The position numbers and the translations under genes were made by a program. Source: Mycolicibacterium neoaurum (GTDB taxonomy: Bacteria > Actinomycetota > Actinomycetes > Mycobacteriales > Mycobacteriaceae). Taken from it: a DNA stretch of 64,000 nucleotides. Below, piece after piece: positions 50,793 through 57,096 of the stretch. The notes below the pieces were generated by a model, which saw only the letters and a program-made list of their open reading frames with translations, was not told the origin of the DNA and searched no databases. The DNA lies in NCBI RefSeq assembly GCF_036946495.1, contig NZ_JAQIIX010000001.1:992001-1056000 (forward strand). Direction: 5' to 3'. Within the stretch, counting starts at the first letter, position 1; each line of letters begins with the position of its first letter.

Positions 50793-50828
50793 ATGACAGC
50801 CGGGCGGGTGCATGTGCACCGCATGTGA
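50793..50828 (+). CDS. possible 11-residue leader ORF overlapping the amidohydrolase start
   Basis: ATG 50793 encodes MTAGRVHVHRM and stops at 50828, in a different frame from the amidohydrolase, whose ATG (50812) it overlaps. A TAGATA-like -10 lies 5 nt upstream. Short overlapping upstream ORFs can couple or attenuate translation. There is no poly-Cys stretch as in the known mycobacterial cysteine attenuators, so this is weak. Confidence 0.2.
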   Translation: MTAGRVHVHRM

Positions 50829-52635
50829 ATGGGCTCCGCACTTCTCCGCACTGACCGCCAACCGGCGCACCGTGCTGCGCGCGGCGACCATCGTCGCGGC
50901 GACCGCCGCCGTGGGCACGCTCGCCGCATGCGCCCCCGATTCCACGCCGGCGCCGACCACGGGCGCGGACCCGAGCCCCGGTTCGGGTGCCTCGGCGACC
51001 ACCGTCTTCCGCAACGGGCGGGTGTACACCGTCGCCGGCCCCGCGCCATGGGCCCAGGCGGTCGCGGTCACCGGGAACACCATCACCTACGTCGGCGATG
51101 ACGCCGGCGCCATGGCGCTGGCCGGGCCGGATACCCGGGTGATCGATCTGGGCGGCAAGCTGCTGATGCCCGGTTTCGTCGAGGGGCACACCCACCCGTT
51201 CCTGGGTGCGTTCCTGACCTCCGGTGTCGACCTGCAGGTGCCGACGCTGACCGAGGCCCTCGATGCCATCGCCACCTACGCCAAGGCCAATCCGACCGGC
51301 CCGGTGCGCGGATTCGGTTGGCGCGTCGACATGTTCGGCCCGCAGGGACCCACCCGCGCCGATCTCGACCGGGTGCTGCCCGACCGTCCCGGCTTCTTCT
51401 TCGCCATCGACGGGCACAGCCTGTGGGCCAACAGCAAGGCCCTGGAGTTGGCCGGCGTCAGCCGCGACACCCCGGACCCGATCCCCGGCTTCAGCTATTA
51501 CGCGCGCGACGAGAACGGCGAGCCCACCGGGTACGTCCTCGAGGTCAACGCGGTGCTCGGCCTCGTCGACGCCGTCGAGCCGATCTCCCCGGACACCATG
51601 GCCACGCTGGTGCGTGGCTGGCTGCCCAAGGCCTCGGCGGCCGGTATCACATCGGTCTTCGATGCCGGCGTGCCGCCCATCGGCGACGATCAGGCGGCGA
51701 TCCTGCGGATCTACACCGATATCGAGCAGCGCAACGAATTGCCGTTTCGCGTGGTGGCCTCGTACTCGGTGCGGGGTGCCCCGATCGAAGGCACCGTCGA
51801 GAAGTTCACCGCGGTGCGTGACGCGGTCTCCAGCGAGCTGGTGACGGTCGGCGTGGTGAAGATCGTCGGCGACGGCACCCAGGGCGGGTACACCGCCTGG
51901 CTCATCGAGCCCTACGCCGACAAACCCGATTCCACCGGCGCCTCCCCCTTCACCGAAGAACAGTGGCACCGACTGGTCGGCGATGTCGACGCGGCCGGCT
52001 ACGACGTGCACATCCACGCCTGTGGTGAGCGCACGGCGCGGGTGGGCCTGGACGCCGTCGAGCGCGCCGCCGCGGCCAATCCGCCGCGGGACCGGCGGCA
52101 CACCATCGCGCACCTGGTCTACGTCGAGGACTCCGACGCACCACGTTTCGCACAGTTGGGCGTCACGGCCCAGTTCTCGGCGAACTGGATGTCGGCCGAC
52201 CCGGACACCATCGAGAACATGGGCGCTCGCTACGGTGCACCGCGCAAGGACCTGCTCTACCGGCCGCAGGCCGTGCTCGGTTCAGGCGGGCGTATCTCGC
52301 TCGGCACCGACTGGCCTGCGGCGGGCTATTTCTCCACCTACAAGCCGCTGGATTCCATCCAGATCGGCGTCACCCGTCAGCTCATCGGCAATCCGGACGC
52401 CGCGGTGCTTGCCCCGGCCGACCAGAAGCTGACCGTCGAGCAGGCCGTACACGCCAACACCCTCGGTGCGGCGTATCAGATCCGGCTGGCGGACAAGGTG
52501 GGCTCGGTGGAGGTCGGCAAGCTGGCCGATCTGATCGTGCTGGACCGCAACATCTTCGATATCGACCCGCACGATATCCATACCGCCACGGTGACGATGA
52601 CGATGATGAACGGACAGGTCCGGCACGAAAGTTAG
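50812..52635 (+). CDS. amidohydrolase family 3 (YtcJ-like), predicted Tat-exported lipoprotein
   Basis: 607 residues. The N-terminus has a twin-arginine signal (ANRRTVLRAATIVAA) running into a lipobox (TLAAC, Cys40), so it should be exported folded and lipid-anchored. The metal-dependent hydrolase domain shows GFVEGHTHPF (first HxH), IHACGE, IAHLVY and LGTDWPAAGY (Asp), the pattern of YtcJ/NfdA-type N-substituted formamide or amide hydrolases. ATG 50812 is needed to keep the signal. A promoter-like TTAGATA lies about 25 nt upstream. I do not recall it at this place in M. tuberculosis; substrate unknown. Confidence 0.85.
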   Translation: MCTACEWAPHFSALTANRRTVLRAATIVAATAAVGTLAACAPDSTPAPTTGADPSPGSGASATTVFRNGRVYTVAGPAPWAQAVAVTGNTITYVGDDAGAMALAGPDTRVIDLGGKLLMPGFVEGHTHPFLGAFLTSGVDLQVPTLTEALDAIATYAKANPTGPVRGFGWRVDMFGPQGPTRADLDRVLPDRPGFFFAIDGHSLWANSKALELAGVSRDTPDPIPGFSYYARDENGEPTGYVLEVNAVLGLVDAVEPISPDTMATLVRGWLPKASAAGITSVFDAGVPPIGDDQAAILRIYTDIEQRNELPFRVVASYSVRGAPIEGTVEKFTAVRDAVSSELVTVGVVKIVGDGTQGGYTAWLIEPYADKPDSTGASPFTEEQWHRLVGDVDAAGYDVHIHACGERTARVGLDAVERAAAANPPRDRRHTIAHLVYVEDSDAPRFAQLGVTAQFSANWMSADPDTIENMGARYGAPRKDLLYRPQAVLGSGGRISLGTDWPAAGYFSTYKPLDSIQIGVTRQLIGNPDAAVLAPADQKLTVEQAVHANTLGAAYQIRLADKVGSVEVGKLADLIVLDRNIFDIDPHDIHTATVTMTMMNGQVRHES

Positions 52636-52639
52636 TCGC

Positions 52640-52696
52640 TGACTCTGCGGTGAGGGTGCACGCCACTCGAACTTTCGCGCCCTGTGCGCAGAGTCA
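52640..52696. terminator. hairpin between convergent amidohydrolase and RDD genes
   Basis: Arms TGACTCTGCG (52640-52649) and CGCAGAGTCA (52687-52696) are exact complements around a 37-nt loop. It lies between two converging stops and may act as terminator or be a member of a dispersed intergenic repeat. The loop contains GCACGCC and CTTTCGCG, similar to the loop of the hairpin split by the IS element. Confidence 0.6.
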
Positions 52697-52710
52697 ACCG
52701 AAGTCGGGGC

Positions 52711-53193
52711 CTAGCGCCGGACAACGGCGGTCTTGGTGGCCAGATCGTGCAGGCTGCGCTGGTCGGAGTCGGTGAACAGAGCCGGGATCACCAGCGCGGC
52801 CAACAAGCCGCGCACCGCCGCCCGGCCCAGACCGACGTGCTGACGGTTGTCCACCGACACCACCATCAGCCCAAGTGCGAGCTGGCCGGGGGTGAAGCCG
52901 AACAGTCGCACCGATACCGCGCCGAGAACGAACCACACCACCAGGACCACCGTGGACATCGCGGTCAACGAGACCAGTCCGAAGGACATGCCCAGCGCGG
53001 TGAGGCCGTAGGCGATCAGCCAGTCGATCAGCAGTGCGGCCGCACGCCTGCCGAAGCCGGCGATCGAGCCCGATCCATGCTGCGGTAATCCCAGCCGGTG
53101 CCCGGGGTAGTCCCCACGGTCCTGTCCGGGGGCGCCTGCGGCCGAATCGAAGGGCTCCGGTCCGGACAACCAGGATGAGATCTCACGGGCCAT
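52711..53193 (-). CDS. RDD-family membrane protein
   Basis: 160 residues. The RDD signature appears as GFGRRAAALLIDWLIAYGLT (Arg...Asp) with three to four membrane helices (LVSLTAMSTVVLVVWFVLGA, RGLLAALVIPALF). The typical C-terminal block is SLHDLATKTAVVRR (H-D..A.T.VV). N-terminus ~45 polar residues. Proposed role for some RDD proteins is ion exchange, not assignable here. It corresponds in position to Rv2219A and is divergent from glnA1. Confidence 0.87.
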   Translation of the reverse strand: MAREISSWLSGPEPFDSAAGAPGQDRGDYPGHRLGLPQHGSGSIAGFGRRAAALLIDWLIAYGLTALGMSFGLVSLTAMSTVVLVVWFVLGAVSVRLFGFTPGQLALGLMVVSVDNRQHVGLGRAAVRGLLAALVIPALFTDSDQRSLHDLATKTAVVRR

Positions 53194-53231
53194 GCCCCAA
53201 GCATAGGTTCCCGGCCCCGAGGGGCCATTGC

Positions 53232-53247
53232 GTAACGTCTACGCAAC
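53232..53247 (+). promoter_or_regulatory. candidate GlnR box upstream of glnA1
   Basis: GTAAC-N6-GCAAC fits the actinobacterial GlnR consensus gTnAC-n6-GaAAC with one mismatch, and equals AC-n9-AC, the form reported for M. smegmatis. It lies 73 nt before the glnA1 start codon. GlnR control of glnA1 is known in mycobacteria; the site itself is inferred. Confidence 0.55.
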
Positions 53248-53319
53248 ATACGGTTGATGACCGTGCAACATGGTGTCCATAGCGTCAACGCGCGGGTCAC
53301 CAGAAAAGGAGAATTCGTA

Positions 53320-54756
53320 GTGGCAGAAAAGACCTCCGATGACATCTTCAAGCTGATCAAGGACGAGAACGTCGAGTACGTCGACATTCGGTTCTGCGAT
53401 CTGCCCGGTGTCGTCCAGCACTTCTCTATCCCGGCCTCGGCGTTCGACGAGAGCGTCTTCGAGGACGGACTGGCCTTCGACGGCTCTTCGGTGCGCGGCT
53501 TCCAGTCGATCCACGAGTCGGACATGATGCTGCTGCCCGACCCCAACACCGCGCGCATCGACCCGTTCCGGGCGGCCAAGACGCTGAACCTGAACTTCTT
53601 CGTGCACGATCCCTTCACCCGTGAGGCCTACTCGCGCGACCCGCGCAACGTCGCCCGCAAGGCGGAGAACTACCTCGTCAGCACCGGTATCGCCGATACC
53701 TGTTACTTCGGTGCCGAGGCCGAGTTCTACATCTTCGACTCGGTGAGCTTCGACTCGAAGATGAACGGCACCTTCTACGAGGTGGACTCCGAGTCCGGCT
53801 GGTGGAACAGCGGCGAGCCCTACGAGGCCGACGGCTCCCCCAACCGCGGCTACAAGGTGCGCCCCAAGGGCGGCTACTTCCCCGTCGCGCCGTACGACCA
53901 CTACGTGGATCTGCGCGATGAGATGGCCACCAACCTGACCAACGCCGGCTTCGTGCTCGAGCGCGGTCACCACGAGGTGGGCACCGCAGGCCAGGCCGAG
54001 ATCAACTACAAGTTCGACACCCTGCTGGCCGCCGCCGACGATGTGCTGCTGTTCAAGTACATCATCAAGAACACCGCATGGCAGAACGGCAAGACCGTCA
54101 CCTTCATGCCCAAGCCCCTCTTCGGTGACAACGGTTCGGGCATGCACGCCCACCAGTCGCTGTGGAAGGACGGCAAGCCGTTGTTCCACGACGAGTCCGG
54201 GTACGCCGGCCTGTCGGACATCGCGCGCCACTACATCGGCGGCATCCTGCACCACGCCCCGTCGCTGCTGGCCTTCACCAACCCGACGGTGAACTCCTAC
54301 AAGCGTCTGGTGCCGGGTTACGAGGCCCCGATCAACCTGGTCTACAGCCAGCGCAACCGCTCGGCATGCGTGCGCATCCCGATCACCGGCAACAACCCCA
54401 AGGCCAAGCGTCTTGAGTTCCGTTGCCCGGACAGCTCGGGTAACCCGTACCTGGCGTTCGCGGCCATGCTGATGGCCGGTATCGACGGCATCAAGAAGAA
54501 GATCGAGCCGCTGGCCCCGGTCGACAAGGATCTCTACGAGCTGCCCCCGGACGAGGCCGCCAACATCCCGCAGGCCCCGACCTCGCTGGCCGCGGTGATC
54601 GACAAGCTCGAAGAGGATCACGAATACCTCACCGAGGGCGGCGTGTTCACCGAGGATCTGATCGAGACCTGGATCTCCTACAAGCGGGAGAACGAGATCA
54701 TGCCGATCCAGATCCGTCCTCACCCGTACGAGTTCAGCCTGTACTACGACGTCTAA
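53320..54756 (+). CDS. glnA1: glutamine synthetase type I (GlnA1)
   Basis: 478 residues, the same as M. tuberculosis GlnA1. ATP-dependent glutamate + ammonia to glutamine, dodecamer. FDGSSVRGFQSIHESDM, GAEAEFYIFDS, ERGHHEVGTAGQAEIN and the NRSACVRIP/RLEFRCPDSSGNPY blocks are present. Tyr406 (KDLYELPPDE) is the adenylylation site used by GlnE, whose gene is 2.3 kb downstream. GTG 53320 has AAGGAG 8 nt upstream; the 22-codon extension to 53254 is rejected. The last codons and stop are part of a tandem 16-bp repeat. Confidence 0.97.
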   Translation: MAEKTSDDIFKLIKDENVEYVDIRFCDLPGVVQHFSIPASAFDESVFEDGLAFDGSSVRGFQSIHESDMMLLPDPNTARIDPFRAAKTLNLNFFVHDPFTREAYSRDPRNVARKAENYLVSTGIADTCYFGAEAEFYIFDSVSFDSKMNGTFYEVDSESGWWNSGEPYEADGSPNRGYKVRPKGGYFPVAPYDHYVDLRDEMATNLTNAGFVLERGHHEVGTAGQAEINYKFDTLLAAADDVLLFKYIIKNTAWQNGKTVTFMPKPLFGDNGSGMHAHQSLWKDGKPLFHDESGYAGLSDIARHYIGGILHHAPSLLAFTNPTVNSYKRLVPGYEAPINLVYSQRNRSACVRIPITGNNPKAKRLEFRCPDSSGNPYLAFAAMLMAGIDGIKKKIEPLAPVDKDLYELPPDEAANIPQAPTSLAAVIDKLEEDHEYLTEGGVFTEDLIETWISYKRENEIMPIQIRPHPYEFSLYYDV

Positions 54757-54789
54757 AACCGGCGACGTCTAAAACCGGCGACGTCTAAA
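54747..54789 (+). repeat. 2.7 copies of a 16-bp tandem repeat across the glnA1 stop
   Basis: Unit CGACGTCTAAAACCGG at 54747-54762 and 54763-54778, with a partial third copy 54779-54789. Each copy holds GAC-GTC-TAA, the final Asp-Val and stop of glnA1, so the stop codon is present three times. Likely replication slippage. Confidence 0.92.
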
Positions 54790-54800
54790 CAGACAGTCAA

Positions 54801-54844
54801 CAGAAGTGCCCCAGGTCCAGCCGACCTGGGGCACTTCTGCTTTC
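54801..54844 (+). terminator. intrinsic terminator of glnA1
   Basis: A perfect 17-bp stem (from CAGAAGTGCCCCAGGTC pairing with GACCTGGGGCACTTCTG) around a 5-nt loop, followed by C-TTT. Directly after the tandem repeat. Confidence 0.88.
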
Positions 54845-54866
54845 GCGCGCGGCCTTCGGTCCGCCC

Positions 54867-54872
54867 TAAGCT
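54867..54872 (+). promoter_or_regulatory. candidate -10 box (leaderless) of HEAT-like gene
   Basis: TAAGCT exactly 7 nt before the ATG at 54880, just after the glnA1 terminator. Confidence 0.45.
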
Positions 54873-54879
54873 CTGTGCC

Positions 54880-55578
54880 ATGACACCGCGGACGCAGTGG
54901 ACCGCCGAACTCCGTTCCCTCCCGCGAGCCCGGTGGCCGCGCTACCTCGACGAGCATTCCGGGCTGCCCGGCCCCCGGGCCAACACCGAGCTGGCGCTGG
55001 CCTTCGGCGCACTGGCCGATCCGGACGATATCGACCGGCTGGTCGACAGCACCGACGAGTACCGCGCCATGTGCGCGGCCGTCGCGCTGGGCGCCCGCGC
55101 CACAGACACCGCGTCGCAGGCGCGGGCCCACTCATCGGCCCGCGATCCACGCTGGCGAGTCCGCGAGGGGGTGGTCCTCGGCCTGCAGTTGTTGGCGGAC
55201 AGCGATATCGGCACCATGCAGAAGCTGGTCACGCGGTGGGCCCGCGACCCGGACCCGCTGGTGGTGCGCGCGGCGGTGGCCGCCATCTGCGAGCCAAGGC
55301 TGCTGGGCACCCCAGCCGTTGCGGCGTGTGCCATCGATACATGCACCGCCGCAACGGCTGTGCTCACCGGGTGGCCTTCCGATGCGCGCCGGGACCCCGC
55401 GCTGCGCACACTGCGCCAGACCCTGGGTTATTGCTGGAGCGTCGCGGTGGCCGCGGCACCGGACTCGGGTCTGCCGGTCTTCTCGTCGCTGGATGACAGC
55501 GATCCGGACGTCGCCTGGGTGATCGAGCAGAACATGAAGAAGCGGCGACTCATGCGGATCCTCACCGCCGGTGGGTAG
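54880..55578 (+). CDS. HEAT-repeat-like hypothetical protein
   Basis: 232 residues, no signal or membrane segment. Alpha-helical repeats resemble HEAT/armadillo units: ARDPRWRVREGVVLGLQLLA, ARDPDPLVVRAAVAAICEP and DDSDPDVAWVIEQNMKKRR each have the DPxxxVR..... pattern. Probably a protein-interaction scaffold. Not recognised by name and not recalled in the M. tuberculosis order. Leaderless promoter likely. The doxX pair follows on the same strand after 11 nt. Confidence 0.75.
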   Translation: MTPRTQWTAELRSLPRARWPRYLDEHSGLPGPRANTELALAFGALADPDDIDRLVDSTDEYRAMCAAVALGARATDTASQARAHSSARDPRWRVREGVVLGLQLLADSDIGTMQKLVTRWARDPDPLVVRAAVAAICEPRLLGTPAVAACAIDTCTAATAVLTGWPSDARRDPALRTLRQTLGYCWSVAVAAAPDSGLPVFSSLDDSDPDVAWVIEQNMKKRRLMRILTAGG

Positions 55579-55581
55579 GGT
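55576..55581 (+). promoter_or_regulatory. candidate -10 box of first doxX
   Basis: TAGGGT, 8 nt before ATG 55590; its TAG is the stop codon of the preceding gene. Confidence 0.35.
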
Positions 55582-55589
55582 CAGACGAC

Positions 55590-56015
55590 ATGATCAATCT
55601 GTCCGATCGCCTCAACGCGGCGGCCCCGGCGGTACTCAGTCTGGTCCGGGTCGTCGTCGGGTTCCTGTTCACCCTGTTCGGCACCTCGAAGATCTTCGGC
55701 TGGCCCATCGCGATGGAGATGCCAATCGGGTCATGGCCGGTCTGGTACGCCGGTCTCATCGAGCTGGTCGCCGGGGTACTCATCATGGTCGGCCTGTTCA
55801 CCCGCGTCGCGGCGTTCATCGCGTCGGGATCGATGGCGGTGGCCTACTTCTGGCAACACCAGCCGCTGGGGTTGTGGCCGATCGTGAGCCCCGAGTACGG
55901 CGGTAACGGCGGCCTGGACGCCATCCTGTTCTGTTTCGTGTTCCTGCTGTTGGTGTTCACCGGGGGCGGCGCGTATTCCCTGGATCGCGTGAGAAGTCGC
56001 ACGCCGGCGGACTAG
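55590..56015 (+). CDS. DoxX-family membrane protein, copy 1
   Basis: 141 residues, four membrane helices in the DoxX pattern: VLSLVRVVVGFLFTLFGTSKIFG, WYAGLIELVAGVLIMVGLF, AAFIASGSMAVAYFWQHQ and ILFCFVFLLLVFTGGGAYSLD. DoxX proteins in mycobacteria have been linked to thiol/oxidative-stress membrane complexes. About half identical by eye to the next gene, so a tandem duplication. Confidence 0.88.
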   Translation: MINLSDRLNAAAPAVLSLVRVVVGFLFTLFGTSKIFGWPIAMEMPIGSWPVWYAGLIELVAGVLIMVGLFTRVAAFIASGSMAVAYFWQHQPLGLWPIVSPEYGGNGGLDAILFCFVFLLLVFTGGGAYSLDRVRSRTPAD

Positions 56016-56036
56016 ATCCTAAACGGACTGCGGTCC

Positions 56037-56042
56037 TATTAT
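56037..56042 (+). promoter_or_regulatory. candidate -10 box (leaderless) of second doxX
   Basis: TATTAT exactly 7 nt before the ATG at 56050. Confidence 0.5.
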
Positions 56043-56049
56043 CAGATCC

Positions 56050-56472
56050 ATGTCATCTACAGGTCTGGACTCCAAGCTCGCCCCGTTCACCCCGCTCGCA
56101 CTGTCGGCCTTCCGTATCGTGTTCGGACTGCTGTTCACCGTGCACGGCACCCAGAAGCTCTTCGGCTTCCCCACCGCCATGGAAAGCGGCACCGTGCCCG
56201 TCGGCACCTGGCCCTACTGGTACGCCGGTGTGATCGAGCTCGTCCTCGGCCTGCTGATCCTGACCGGCTTGTTCACCCGGATCGCCGCGTTCATCGCCTC
56301 CGGCGAGATGGCCTACGCCTACTTCACCGCACACCAGCCGACGGCACTGTGGCCGATCGACAACGGCGGCGAGGCTGCCGTGCTCTACTGCTTCGGGTTC
56401 CTGCTGCTGGTCTTCATCGGCGGCGGCTCCATCGCGCTGGACAGCGTCCTGCGGAAAACGCGCTCGGCTTAG
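56050..56472 (+). CDS. DoxX-family membrane protein, copy 2
   Basis: 140 residues, same four-helix layout as its neighbour: ALSAFRIVFGLLFTVHGTQKLFG, WYAGVIELVLGLLILTGLF, AAFIASGEMAYAYFTAHQP and LYCFGFLLLVFIGGGSIALD. Separated by 34 nt and with its own leaderless promoter candidate. Overlaps the end of the convergent thioesterase gene by 4 nt. Confidence 0.88.
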   Translation: MSSTGLDSKLAPFTPLALSAFRIVFGLLFTVHGTQKLFGFPTAMESGTVPVGTWPYWYAGVIELVLGLLILTGLFTRIAAFIASGEMAYAYFTAHQPTALWPIDNGGEAAVLYCFGFLLLVFIGGGSIALDSVLRKTRSA

Positions 56473-57095
56473 ATCGCAGGGCGCGCCCACGCCGGCATGA
56501 CGAAGATGCCCTCGGCTTCCACCGTGGGCCCTTCGGCATCCAGGATGTGGCCGCGGGCAAAGGCTTTCGCGCCGTCGATGCGGTCCACCCACGCCTCGGC
56601 CCGCAGCGCGCCCAACGGTGTCCCGCGTCGGTACCGCAGGGTCAGGGTCCCGGTGAACCGCGGCTTCACCAGACCTTCGCTGGCCACCTCGCCCAGGATG
56701 TGGTCGAGAACCAGCGCACAGATCCCGCCGTGCACCCGTCCCGGCGGGCCCTCGTACGGCGTCCCGAGGCGGAACTCCGACCAGCACCGGCCGTCTTCGC
56801 CGTGCTCGATGTGCAGCGGCGGTGCGATGGCATTACGCAGACCGATGGCCGGATCGGCCCAGGTGACGGGACGCCCGGTTTCGGCATGCCGCATGGTCCG
56901 CGGCGCATCGTGTTCTCGGCCCTCCAGCGCCTCGGCGGCCGCCTCGATGGCCGACTGCGCCGCGCGCACCGTCTCTGCGTCGGCGCCGGTGCGGATGCCG
57001 GCGTCGACGAGCCTGCGGATCGCCGCCGTGAGCGGACCGTAGAGATCGCGCTGACGGTCATGCTCATCGCCGCTGATCTCCGGGAAGGGCTGCAT
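56469..57095 (-). CDS. PaaI-type hotdog thioesterase
   Basis: 208 residues from ATG 57095, 1 nt after the glnE stop, so probably translated from the glnA2-glnE transcript. The hotdog catalytic motif is GRVHGGICALVLDHILGEVA (HGG...D). A ~90-residue helical N-terminal extension precedes the hotdog domain, which is longer than usual for PaaI. Substrate probably an acyl-CoA. The 28-codon upstream extension lies within glnE and is rejected. Confidence 0.85.
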   Translation of the reverse strand: MQPFPEISGDEHDRQRDLYGPLTAAIRRLVDAGIRTGADAETVRAAQSAIEAAAEALEGREHDAPRTMRHAETGRPVTWADPAIGLRNAIAPPLHIEHGEDGRCWSEFRLGTPYEGPPGRVHGGICALVLDHILGEVASEGLVKPRFTGTLTLRYRRGTPLGALRAEAWVDRIDGAKAFARGHILDAEGPTVEAEGIFVMPAWARPAI

Positions 57096-57096
57096 C

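Noticed and set aside
53254..53319. 22-codon N-terminal extension of glnA1
   Set aside because: It overlaps the promoter and Shine-Dalgarno; GTG 53320 reproduces the 478-residue family length and places Tyr at 406.
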